A DNA stretch of 64,000 nt. Origin: Kibdelosporangium aridum (GTDB taxonomy: Bacteria; Actinomycetota; Actinomycetes; Mycobacteriales; Pseudonocardiaceae). The notes beneath the pieces were generated by a model that made no database searches, was not told the origin of the DNA, and was given only the letters and a program-made list of their open reading frames with translations. The position numbers and the translations under genes were made by a program. Position 1 is the first letter of the stretch. Every line of letters starts with the position of its first letter. The DNA is taken from contig NZ_FWXV01000005.1 in NCBI RefSeq assembly GCF_900176515.1, positions 1 to 64,000 on the forward strand, in the 5' to 3' direction. Below are positions 51,912-59,334 of the stretch, piece after piece.

Positions 51912-53129
51912 ATGGTCCGGGGCCCGATCTGGTCTGCTGCGGTGGTGTTCCTCTTGGGACTCAACCTCAGGCCTGCGGTGACGAGCCTCGGATCGGCGCT
52001 GCCGGACATCGCGGCCGCACCGGGAGTGACCGGTGCGGTCGCGGCGGTCCTTGTCGCGCTTCCCTTGTGGGTGTGCGGAATCGGCGGTTTGCTCGCGCCG
52101 TGGTTACAGGCTGCGACGGGTACACAAAGGACGGTTCAGGTCGCGCTGGTCCTGCTGGCGGCCGCACAGGTGGTCCGGGTCGCGGATGGACCGTTCCTGC
52201 TCATCGCTGGAACTGTGTTGGTGTGCGTGGCGATCGCGTTGATCGCGACCATGCTTCCGTTGCTGGTCGGTGGAAAGTCCACGGCGTTCAGTGTCTGCTA
52301 CACGCTGTCACTCGGCTGCGGCAGCACAGCGGGAGCGCTGATCACGCCGTGGATCGTCAGCGAGTCGTCGTGGCGCTTCGGCTTGGCCGGGTGGGCCGTG
52401 TTGGCGGCGGTCACTGTGCCGTTTTCCCGACGACTGGACGGAAATCGGCCACAGCGGGGTGTGCTGAGCCCGCTCGCGGTGTCGAAATCGGGCCGGGCAT
52501 GGGGTTTGACGGTCTATTTCGGACTTGTTTCCACGGTGACGTTCCTGGTGATGGGCTGGTTACCGGCGATCCTGCGGGACGCGGGCGTGTCGGCGGATGT
52601 CGCCGGGGCTTGCCTGAGCCTGTCCATGATCCTTGGCCTGCCGATGATGTGGCTGGTGCCGTGGTGGGTGCATAAGCGGCACAATCAGCACGCGTTGCTG
52701 GCCTTGCTCGTGCTGCCAAGCATGATCAGTGTTGCCGGGTTGCTTGCCGCGCCAGCCGTGATGCCGTGGTTATGGGCGACTGGGCTCGGCGTCGGCATGG
52801 GCGGTATCGCCTTGGCGTTGACCAGTATTCCGAGACGGGCGGGCGCGGATCCACAGATCACAACGGCGTTGTCGGCGATGGTTCAGGGCGGCGGGTTCCT
52901 CATCGCCGGAGTTGGCGCGCTCGCTTGTGGACTCGTGCACACCATCACACAGTCATGGCAAGCCTCACTGGTGATGGTGCTCGTTGTCCTCTGTGGACAG
53001 GCGGGTGCCGGGTTGGTCGTGGTGCGGCCGGGGGTGGTGCGGTCCGCCGCTGTTCCACAGCAGCGGACCGCTGCCTGGCCTGAGCGCGTGCCACATCTCA
53101 GTGCCAATGAGCCTTGTCCACCACGTTGA
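51912..53129 (+). CDS. MFS transporter, CynX/NimT-like, with LexA-box promoter
   Basis: The 405-aa protein has 12 hydrophobic segments and the N-terminal LLGLNLRPAVTSLGSALPDI typical of the CynX/NimT (cyanate and nitroimidazole) group. Members export or import small organic compounds. ATG 51912 follows a GGGGGA site. The LexA box 39-54 nt upstream predicts induction after DNA damage, which is unusual for this family and could indicate efflux of a DNA-damaging compound. It overlaps the convergent dehydrogenase by 32 nt. Confidence 0.85.
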   Translation: MVRGPIWSAAVVFLLGLNLRPAVTSLGSALPDIAAAPGVTGAVAAVLVALPLWVCGIGGLLAPWLQAATGTQRTVQVALVLLAAAQVVRVADGPFLLIAGTVLVCVAIALIATMLPLLVGGKSTAFSVCYTLSLGCGSTAGALITPWIVSESSWRFGLAGWAVLAAVTVPFSRRLDGNRPQRGVLSPLAVSKSGRAWGLTVYFGLVSTVTFLVMGWLPAILRDAGVSADVAGACLSLSMILGLPMMWLVPWWVHKRHNQHALLALLVLPSMISVAGLLAAPAVMPWLWATGLGVGMGGIALALTSIPRRAGADPQITTALSAMVQGGGFLIAGVGALACGLVHTITQSWQASLVMVLVVLCGQAGAGLVVVRPGVVRSAAVPQQRTAAWPERVPHLSANEPCPPR

Positions 53130-54066
53130 TCAAAGGGTCGCCCGCGGCGAAGCGTTTCGCGTTCTCCACGGTGACCGCGAACCGGCGTTCTTCGGCGTGC
53201 GGACCCGCACCCGCCACGTGCGGCGTGATCAGCACGTCCGGCCGTGTCCAGAGTGGATGCTCCGGCGGGAGCGGCTCCGTTTCGAAGACGTCGAGGGCGG
53301 CTCCGGCGAGTTTGCCTGCGGCCAATGTGTCGTTGAGTGCGTCGAGGCGTAGCGTCGGGCCGCGGCCGATATTGACCAGATAAGCATTGCTGCGCATTTT
53401 CGCCAGCCGCTCGGCGTCGAACATTCCCTCGGTTTCCGGTGTGTGCGGCACGGTGATGATGACCAAGTCGGCTTGACCGAGCCGCTCGTCCAGTGCGGCC
53501 GCGGGCAGCATTTCGGCGAATCCTTCGACCAGGTCGGTCTGCCGCGCGTCGATGCCGATCACGCGGGTGCCGAATGCCGAAAGCATCCGGCCGACCTCTT
53601 TGCCGATCGCCCCGACGCCCACGATCAACGCGGTCGACTCGGCCATCGCCAGCACCGACCCGGGATCCCAGTCGGGCGCCCAGTTCGACTGAGCCTGTGC
53701 GCGGACGTACTGCGGCAGTCCGCGCGCCAGCGCCAGGACGAGTGCCATGGTGTGCGTGGCGACGTGGTCGGTGTACGTGTCCCGCATGTTGGTGACCTGG
53801 ACCGGGTGCTCGATCAGCTTGGGGTGGTAGAACCCGGCGGGCGGCCCGGCTTGCGGAGCCTGCAACCATCGCAGCTGTCCGGCGTGCGCCAACAACTCCT
53901 CAGGCAGTGCACCGTAGGCTGCGTCCGCCGTACGCAACGCCTCGGCAGCTTCCTCGGCGGTGTCCGGTCGCAGCACGCGAAGGCCGGGGACGGCCTCGGC
54001 GAGCCGCTGTGGCCACGTGGCGGTCTCGTCCTGCTGCGGCGGCACAAACACCATGGTGAAGCTCAT
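53098..54066 (-). CDS. D-2-hydroxyacid dehydrogenase
   Basis: The 322-aa protein has the NAD-binding ALIVGVGAIGKEVGRML and a later VNIGRGPTLR and ALDVFETEPLPPEHPLW, the signatures of the D-isomer family. Catalytic Arg is in IGRG, Glu in ETEP, and the general acid His in LITPHVAGAG. It interconverts a 2-oxo acid and a D-2-hydroxy acid with NAD(P)H. The ATG at 54066 or 54075 may be used. It lies 10 nt downstream of the start region of the small membrane protein gene. Confidence 0.9.
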   Translation of the reverse strand: MSFTMVFVPPQQDETATWPQRLAEAVPGLRVLRPDTAEEAAEALRTADAAYGALPEELLAHAGQLRWLQAPQAGPPAGFYHPKLIEHPVQVTNMRDTYTDHVATHTMALVLALARGLPQYVRAQAQSNWAPDWDPGSVLAMAESTALIVGVGAIGKEVGRMLSAFGTRVIGIDARQTDLVEGFAEMLPAAALDERLGQADLVIITVPHTPETEGMFDAERLAKMRSNAYLVNIGRGPTLRLDALNDTLAAGKLAGAALDVFETEPLPPEHPLWTRPDVLITPHVAGAGPHAEERRFAVTVENAKRFAAGDPLINVVDKAHWH

Positions 54067-54084
54067 GCCCGGCATTATCCCTGC

Positions 54085-54528
54085 TCACATCGCCAGCAAC
54101 ATCAGGCCGGTGCCCGCGCTCATGGCGGCGTGGCCGAGCGCGTCGACCTGCTTCCCAAGCAGTGGGATCGTGGCAATCAGGAAATACCAGGCAAAAACGA
54201 CCATAACCTGATGGCCGACGGGAACGGTCATCGCGCAGACCATCCACGCCATGCTCGCGCCCATGAGCGCGTGGTGCACCGCACGCAACCCGTGCCGCCG
54301 GTCAGGCACGGTGGCCAAGCCGGCGAACCACACCGTGATCGCGGTGAAAACGGCTACCTGGAGCCAGAGGGGCAGCGGGACACCCCAGACCATCGCGACC
54401 ATCGCCAGGCTCATCACCGCGTGGCCGCCGCTGGTGACCCGCTCGGCCCCGGCAGCCGTGGCGCAGCCGATCGTGAACCACACGCCGGTCCCCAGGAATA
54501 AACCGGTCAGCAGCCAGTTAAAAGACAT
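54085..54528 (-). CDS. DUF5134-type small membrane protein
   Basis: The 147-aa protein is almost entirely made of five hydrophobic helices with conserved His residues (SGGHAVMSLAMVAMVWG and ALGHAAMSAGTGLML). This pattern matches the actinobacterial DUF5134 family, whose function is unknown; the His residues could bind metal. ATG 54528 has an AGGTG site. It is in line with the D-2-hydroxyacid dehydrogenase gene. Confidence 0.78.
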   Translation of the reverse strand: MSFNWLLTGLFLGTGVWFTIGCATAAGAERVTSGGHAVMSLAMVAMVWGVPLPLWLQVAVFTAITVWFAGLATVPDRRHGLRAVHHALMGASMAWMVCAMTVPVGHQVMVVFAWYFLIATIPLLGKQVDALGHAAMSAGTGLMLLAM

Positions 54529-54636
54529 CAAGACACCTCCATGTCAATACAGACCGGATAGGAGGCGGAAACTGATCGGGGCGGTACCGTGGATTTCATG
54601 GGGTACGTGACCAGGTTGGGCAGTGCGGGGTAGGCG

Positions 54637-55134
54637 ATGGGCGGCTTGGCCATCGGACCTGTGGATCCCTTCGGCCCGCTCGCCGAGCTGGCGGTGCGGA
54701 GGGTGATGCTCAGCGATCTGGTCGCGGCCGCGAAGTTCGGCACGGGTCAGCAGATTGACGACCCGGTGCGGGAACAGCAGATCCTCGACGCCGTCGTGGC
54801 CGAGTCAGTGCGCCGAGGCATGCCCTCGGGGCCACCGGCCGGGTTCTTCCGCGCGCAGATCGAGGCGAGCAAGGTCGTCCAAAATGGACTGTTCAAACGA
54901 TGGGAACGGCACCCGGACCAGCGGCCGGCTCGCACGCCTGATCTGGCGACCGAAGTACGCCCGCAGCTGGACCTGCTGACCGAGCAGATTCTGGGCCAGT
55001 TGCACGCGACGGTGGAGCTCTGGCGGCCGACGATGCTGTGCGGGATCTGGCGCCTCGACGACATCGTTCACTCGCTGGACGAACTGCACCGGCACGCGGT
55101 CGCGGTGTCCTTGCGCCCGATTTTCGCTAGCTGA
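54637..55134 (+). CDS. Chorismate mutase, AroQ-gamma-like
   Basis: The 165-aa all-helical protein has PLAELAVRRVMLSDLVAAAKFG, then DDPVREQQILDAVV and GFFRAQIEASKVVQNGLFKR, the pattern of the monofunctional gamma-class chorismate mutases such as the M. tuberculosis exported enzyme. Arg22, Lys33 and Arg45 are placed as in the active site. Unlike the exported family, no signal peptide is visible, and an in-frame stop (54629-54631) lies just upstream. A strong hairpin overlaps its stop codon. Confidence 0.75.
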   Translation: MGGLAIGPVDPFGPLAELAVRRVMLSDLVAAAKFGTGQQIDDPVREQQILDAVVAESVRRGMPSGPPAGFFRAQIEASKVVQNGLFKRWERHPDQRPARTPDLATEVRPQLDLLTEQILGQLHATVELWRPTMLCGIWRLDDIVHSLDELHRHAVAVSLRPIFAS

Positions 55135-55162
55135 AGCCGATGCGAGAGACGCACCGGCTTCA
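55132..55162 (+). terminator. Hairpin at the end of the chorismate mutase gene
   Basis: TGAAGCCG-A-TGCG (55132-55144) pairs with CGCA-C-CGGCTTCA (55150-55162) around an AGAGA loop, a 13-bp stem with one mismatch that begins at the stop codon. No U-run follows. Confidence 0.65.
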
Positions 55163-55253
55163 CGCGTGCTTCACAGGGTTTCGGTCAAAGCGTTCGTCAA
55201 GGACAAGTCCGGTGATGGTCAAGCCGGATGACGATTGGCCGAAAACCAGGCGG

Positions 55254-55676
55254 CTACTGGAAGTCGCAGCCGGGGTTCGGTTCGTCCACCGACAGCGGCG
55301 CACCTTCCGGCAGGACGTACAGGACGTCCAGCACCACTGGTGTTTTTCCTAGGTTGCGGCCGACGTGGATGTTGCTCTGTCCGGCGGGCTCGACGAACAC
55401 CGAGCCGGGCTCGTAGATGCCGTCGATCGAGCAGTCCGCCTTGTTGTGCGTCAGTGTTCCGCTGCGTACCAGGGCGTAGAGCGTCCCCTCGTGGTGGTGC
55501 CAGCCAGTCGTTCCGCCCGCGGCCAGGGTGATCTCCCTGAGAATGTAATCCTTGCCACCGGCGGTCGTCTTGCTGATGATTGTCCCAGTGACCCCGCTGG
55601 GGGGAGTGGCGTTGGCTGTGGTCGCCGACAAAGCGACCGTGGTGAGCACCGCGCCGGCGAGTGCGGCTAACCGCAT
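55254..55676 (-). CDS. Secreted cupin-domain protein
   Basis: The 140-aa protein has a signal peptide (MRLAALAGAVLTTVALSATTA) and one cupin barrel with GTTGWHHHEGTLYALVRSGTL (metal His cluster) and EPGSVFVEPAGQSNIHVGRN. It resembles small extracellular cupins with unknown ligand. ATG 55676 is chosen because GAGGAGA lies 7 nt upstream; longer starts at 55703 and 55748 would spoil the signal peptide. Confidence 0.82.
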   Translation of the reverse strand: MRLAALAGAVLTTVALSATTANATPPSGVTGTIISKTTAGGKDYILREITLAAGGTTGWHHHEGTLYALVRSGTLTHNKADCSIDGIYEPGSVFVEPAGQSNIHVGRNLGKTPVVLDVLYVLPEGAPLSVDEPNPGCDFQ

Positions 55677-55924
55677 GAGTTGTCTCCTCTCGTCATGGTC
55701 CATTCTGGGTCCATAAACCATCATGGACTGTCCACTCTCGACATCCATCCTGGCCCGATGCCCGAATGGTCACCACACACTGCGCGAAAACTCCAGGCCG
55801 AACGCCTTGCTGGCCGCCTTTGCGGGTGTAGCGTCGTTCTTGTCGCACTGCGATGGGGTGTGACAGCCTCAAGAAACGCTTTACCGAACAGATATGAGGG
55901 CAGGGCTCGTATCTGCTCACAACT

Positions 55925-55950
55925 CGGTGCCGATGCCCCCTTCGGCACCG
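55925..55950 (+). repeat. Inverted repeat (9-bp stem)
   Basis: CGGTGCCGA (55925-55933) and TCGGCACCG (55942-55950) are perfectly complementary with an 8-nt loop. It may be a terminator of a short transcript or part of a leader structure upstream of the gene at 56040. Confidence 0.55.
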
Positions 55951-55968
55951 GGCAGCGTATGAGGCACG

Positions 55969-56004
55969 GCCTGGTGTGATGTCGGCGCTGGCATCACACC
56001 AGGC
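55969..56004 (+). repeat. Inverted repeat (13-bp stem) before the HTH gene
   Basis: GCCTGGTGTGATG (55969-55981) and CATCACACCAGGC (55992-56004) are perfectly complementary with a 10-nt loop. It ends 35 nt before the ATG at 56040, so it is either an operator or an attenuator for the helix-turn-helix gene. Confidence 0.6.
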
Positions 56005-56039
56005 GTCCTACCGACCGCCGTATCGGGAGCCGTACCGAA

Positions 56040-56300
56040 ATGAAGCCCTCTACCACTCCACGTGTTGTCGTTCTCGACCGGGAACAGCGGGAATTGCTGC
56101 GCTTGCTCGCCACTGGCCTGCCGGACACCGCGATCGCCCGCCGGATGTCGCTCGCGCCACGGACTCTGGCTCGCCGGATCTCCAGCCTGTACCAGATGCT
56201 CCAGGCGGACAACCGTTTCCAGGCCGGTGCCGCGGCCGAACGCCTCGGCCTGCTGGCCGGTGCGCGCGCGGACGAACACCCGAAGTCCGTCGCCGTCTGA
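56040..56300 (+). CDS. Stand-alone LuxR-type helix-turn-helix protein
   Basis: The 86-aa protein is a single DNA-binding domain with LDREQRELLRLLATGLPDTA then IARRMSLAPRTLARRISSLY, the LuxR/GerE tetrahelical pattern with the usual Glu-x-Glu replaced. It has no sensor or receiver domain. It may be a truncated regulator or a small autonomous one. It is preceded by two hairpins and followed by a LexA box. Confidence 0.7.
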   Translation: MKPSTTPRVVVLDREQRELLRLLATGLPDTAIARRMSLAPRTLARRISSLYQMLQADNRFQAGAAAERLGLLAGARADEHPKSVAV

Positions 56301-56309
56301 CGTTCTCGT

Positions 56310-56336
56310 TCGAACATGTGTTCGAACCTGTGATAA
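56310..56336 (+). promoter_or_regulatory. LexA (SOS) box upstream of the small gene at 56386
   Basis: TCGAACATGTGTTCGA (56310-56325) is a perfect 16-bp palindrome that fits the actinobacterial LexA box. TGATAA at 56331-56336 follows as a possible -10, so repression by LexA is predicted for the gene that starts at 56386. Confidence 0.75.
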
Positions 56337-56385
56337 GTTCTCCGTCGGTCTTACCGTGCTCGCGAGCCGACGGGGAATGGCGGAC

Positions 56386-56700
56386 ATGCGCAGTCGAGTG
56401 ATCAGGATCTACCAGCCGTGGCCGACGCCTGTGCGGGCCGCGTGCTACACCGATCCGGCTGTGTTGCCGGAGATCGATGCCTGGGTCGACAGGTTGCGGG
56501 AGCAAGGCCTTGTCCCGCCGGACGTCGACTTCGCCATCCGGGATGGCAAAGCCGGCCCGGTGGGCGTGCTGGGTGATCACGAAGGCGAGCACGAACTTCG
56601 GCCGACCGGGTTCCTGGTCTTCGGCCGCGGCAGGTTGCAGGTACTGGACGAGTCGGCGTTCTTCGGCCAGTACCACGACCCCGCCAGGGATGAGATCTGA
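56386..56700 (+). CDS. Uncharacterised small protein with LexA-box promoter
   Basis: The 104-aa soluble protein is rich in Arg and Asp. Visible segments are IRIYQPWPTPVRAACYTDPA, a helix PEIDAWVDRLREQGL, and strands GFLVFGRGRLQVLDES ending FFGQYHD. The family is not recognised. ATG 56386 has GGGGA 9 nt upstream; an ATG at 56377 is possible. The upstream LexA box predicts DNA-damage induction. A TetR-type inverted repeat begins right after the stop codon. Confidence 0.6.
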   Translation: MRSRVIRIYQPWPTPVRAACYTDPAVLPEIDAWVDRLREQGLVPPDVDFAIRDGKAGPVGVLGDHEGEHELRPTGFLVFGRGRLQVLDESAFFGQYHDPARDEI

Positions 56701-56701
56701 A

Positions 56702-56768
56702 AGAACACGTTCCAGTCGCGACCCTTGCTGCTTGGCATAGCGGGCATTGCGAAACTGAAACGTGTTCT
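56702..56768 (+). promoter_or_regulatory. Paired AGAACACGTT sites (KstR-like TetR motif) before the LLM gene
   Basis: AGAACACGTTCCAG (56702-56715) recurs in inverse orientation as CTGAAACGTGTTCT (56755-56768), with 13 of 14 matches. Each copy contains the partly palindromic GAACACGTTC, like the TetR-family KstR-type box. The second copy runs into TAATAC, a possible -10 of the oxidoreductase gene at 56784. Control by a TetR protein is inferred. Confidence 0.5.
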
Positions 56769-56783
56769 AATACTCTGCCTGGT

Positions 56784-57635
56784 GTGCGGTATGGGATCGT
56801 GCTGTTCACCAGTGACCGTGGCATCGCGCCCGCGGTGGCGGCGGCTGCCGCCGAGCGGGCCGGCCTGGATTCCTTCTATGTGCCGGAACATACGCACATC
56901 CCGGTCAAACGGGAGTCGCCGCATCCGCACACCGGCGATTCGTCGCTTCCGGACGACCGCTACATGCGGACCCTCGATCCGTGGGTCGCGCTCGCGACCG
57001 CGGCCTCGGTGACCACTCGGATCAGGCTGGCGACCGCGGTGGCCCTCCCGGTTGAGAGCGATCCCATCACGCTGGCCAAAACAATTGCCAGTCTCGACCA
57101 CTTGTCCGGCGGTCGGGTGACCCTGGGTGCGGGGTTCGGCTGGAACGTGGACGAACTCACTGACCACGGCGTTCCCGGTGCGAAACGCCGGACCGTCCTG
57201 CGTGAGTACCTGGAAGCCATGCGTGCACTGTGGACTGACGAGGAGGCCAGCTACGCGGGTGAGTTCGTGTCGTTCGGTCCGAGCTGGGCGTGGCCGAAAC
57301 CGGCGCAGGCGCACATCCCGGTGCTGATCGGCGCCGGCGGTACCGAGAAGACCTTCACATGGATCGCGCGGTCGGCCGACGGCTGGATCACCACGCCGTA
57401 CGAAGTGGACATAACCGACCAAGTGGCCACGCTGCAGGCGATCTGGCGGGACGCCGGGCGCCGCGGTGCGCCGGAGGTCGTCGCGCTGGGCGGGCGGCCT
57501 GATCCGGATCGGTTGGCGCACTTGGCGTCCATTGGCGTCACAGAGGTCGTGTTCGGTTTGCCCGACCGTGCCGCGGATGACGTCGCGGCCTGGATCGGCA
57601 GGCTCGGTGAACGGCTCGGCCTTCAACCGAGGTAA
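56784..57635 (+). CDS. LLM-class F420-dependent oxidoreductase
   Basis: The 283-aa protein is a luciferase-like TIM barrel with FYVPEHTHIPV, LDPWVALATAASVTTRIRLA, DPITLAKTIASLDHLSGGRV then TLGAGFGWNVDEL, typical of actinobacterial F420-dependent oxidoreductases. It starts with GTG 56784 close to a TetR-like operator. It would use reduced or oxidised F420 on an unknown small molecule. Confidence 0.87.
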   Translation: MRYGIVLFTSDRGIAPAVAAAAAERAGLDSFYVPEHTHIPVKRESPHPHTGDSSLPDDRYMRTLDPWVALATAASVTTRIRLATAVALPVESDPITLAKTIASLDHLSGGRVTLGAGFGWNVDELTDHGVPGAKRRTVLREYLEAMRALWTDEEASYAGEFVSFGPSWAWPKPAQAHIPVLIGAGGTEKTFTWIARSADGWITTPYEVDITDQVATLQAIWRDAGRRGAPEVVALGGRPDPDRLAHLASIGVTEVVFGLPDRAADDVAAWIGRLGERLGLQPR

Positions 57636-57683
57636 TTCATCCTCGCAGTTGACTTTGGCAACGGATTTCGTCGCAATCGGGCG

Positions 57684-57712
57684 TTGACAGTGCGAGATTC
57701 GTGCTGTTGCAT
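57684..57712 (+). promoter_or_regulatory. Promoter of the flavin oxidase-permease operon
   Basis: TTGACA (57684-57689), a 17-nt spacer and TTGCAT (57707-57712) predict a transcription start at about 57719. This places the +1 at the ATG (57720) and suggests a leaderless mRNA. Confidence 0.5.
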
Positions 57713-57719
57713 CTTCGCC

Positions 57720-59324
57720 ATGCCGCGTACAGAGATGTTCCGCTTCGTGCGTCAGGTTGCGGTGGACCATGCTGTAGCCGAGCGACTTGGCATGCCTGTG
57801 CTCGAACACCGCGAGGCGCGGCTGGCGCGTGCTGCCGAAGCGCGCACGATCAGCCGTCGCGATGTCCTGAAAATCGGTGGTGTGCTGGCAGGCGCCGCGA
57901 TGCTCGGCCTGCCGAGACCCGCCAGTGCCGCGACACATCCCAAGGTCGCGATCATCGGCGCCGGGCTCGCCGGGCTCAACGCCGCGCTGACCCTCGCCGA
58001 CGCGGGCGTGAAGTCCACGGTGTACGAGGCGAGCGACCGAGTCGGCGGCCGGATGTTCTCAGAGCGCACGTACTGGGACGCTGGGCAGATCGCCGAGCAC
58101 GGCGGCGAGTTCATCGACACCGACCACGAAGCTGTGCGGGACCTGTGCGTCCGCTTTGGCCTCGGGCTGACCGATGTCCGTGCCGCCGCGCCGAAAGACG
58201 GCAAGGACGTGCTGTTCTTCGACGGCCGGTACCGCTCGCACAAGGAGTTCGTCGAAGACTTCCGGCCGGTCTACAAAGCGCTCGAGGCGGACGTCGAGAA
58301 CGCGCCGGACGCACCGACATGGGACGCGACCACACCCGCCGCGACGGCACTGAGCAACATGAGCGTGGCCGAATGGATCGCGACACGCGTGCCCGACGGC
58401 TGGCTCGCCCGGTTCCTCGAAGAGGCATATGTCGTCGAATACGGCAGGCAAGCCGACGAGCAGACCGCGGTCAACCTGGTCTACATGATGATCGACCAGA
58501 GCGATCTGGAAAACCCGAACGTCTGGGGCGCGTCCGACGAGCGCTACCACATCACCGGCGGAAACCAGCGGCTGCCCGAAGCGATCGCGGCCGCGTTGCC
58601 CAAGGGCACGATCGAACACGGTTGGCGACTTGAAGCCATCAAGCGCAATACCGACGGCAGTCAAACCCTGACGTTCGAGGGCGGCAAGACGGTCACAGCG
58701 GATCACACGATCCTGGCCGTGCCACTCGGCGTGCTGAAACACATCGACTACCGGCGCGCAGGTTTCGACGCCAGGATGAAACGTGCGATCAGTGAGCTGC
58801 ACATGGGCTACTGCACGAAACTCAACATGCAGTTCCGGGAACGCGACTGGCTGGGCCGTGGTGTGTGGCCGGGGATCTCCAACGGTGCCAGCTTCACCGA
58901 CCTTGGCTACCAGCAGATCTGGGATGCGACAGCAGGACAAGCGGGCACGAAGGGCATCGCGGTCCAGTACGGCGGCGGCGATGGTGCCCTGCGGTTCCGC
59001 CCGTCGCGGCCGTTCCTGGATTCGGGCAACGCGTACGTGCGGGCAGCGGTCCGGCAGAACCTCGACCAGTTCGGCAAAGTCATTCCCGGCGTGGCCCAGG
59101 ACTGGACCGGCAAGGCAACGCTGGCCGCATGGCATCTGAACCCGGACTCGTACGGCGCCTACAGCTGCTATCCGATCGGCTACTGCCATCGCTATGCCGG
59201 TTACGAAGGAATGCGACAAGGAAACATCCACATCGCCGGTGAACACACCTCGGTGGACTACCAGGGATATATGAACGGTGCGGCCGAAAGCGGTGCCCGC
59301 GCCGCCGCGGAAATCCTCGGTTAG
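57720..59324 (+). CDS. Exported flavin monoamine oxidase-family enzyme
   Basis: The 534-aa protein has an N-terminal extension, a Tat-type signal inside it (ISRRDVLKIGGVLAGAAML), the FAD motif VAIIGAGLAGLNAALTLADAG, GGRMFSERTY, and the late GNIHIAGEHTSVDYQGYMNG. It resembles L-amino acid oxidases and monoamine oxidases. It would oxidise an amine or amino acid outside the membrane, giving H2O2 and NH3. It is followed 10 nt later by an APC permease. Confidence 0.87.
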   Translation: MPRTEMFRFVRQVAVDHAVAERLGMPVLEHREARLARAAEARTISRRDVLKIGGVLAGAAMLGLPRPASAATHPKVAIIGAGLAGLNAALTLADAGVKSTVYEASDRVGGRMFSERTYWDAGQIAEHGGEFIDTDHEAVRDLCVRFGLGLTDVRAAAPKDGKDVLFFDGRYRSHKEFVEDFRPVYKALEADVENAPDAPTWDATTPAATALSNMSVAEWIATRVPDGWLARFLEEAYVVEYGRQADEQTAVNLVYMMIDQSDLENPNVWGASDERYHITGGNQRLPEAIAAALPKGTIEHGWRLEAIKRNTDGSQTLTFEGGKTVTADHTILAVPLGVLKHIDYRRAGFDARMKRAISELHMGYCTKLNMQFRERDWLGRGVWPGISNGASFTDLGYQQIWDATAGQAGTKGIAVQYGGGDGALRFRPSRPFLDSGNAYVRAAVRQNLDQFGKVIPGVAQDWTGKATLAAWHLNPDSYGAYSCYPIGYCHRYAGYEGMRQGNIHIAGEHTSVDYQGYMNGAAESGARAAAEILG

Positions 59325-59334
59325 AGGAGGGGAA

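Larger units (their letters stand above)
55677..56039. other. 363-bp gap with two tandem hairpins, no gene supported
   Basis: The left part holds the cupin promoter on the minus strand. The right part contains two strong inverted repeats, described separately. Short frames exist on both strands, but none has family character or a good ribosome site. Confidence 0.6.

Noticed and set aside
51803..52675. 290-codon plus-strand frame
   Set aside because: It is Gly/Arg-rich and out of frame with the MFS gene; no promoter or ribosome site fits, and the LexA box serves the MFS gene.
56577..57938. 453-codon minus-strand frame
   Set aside because: It is antisense to the LLM oxidoreductase and part of the flavin oxidase; no family resemblance.
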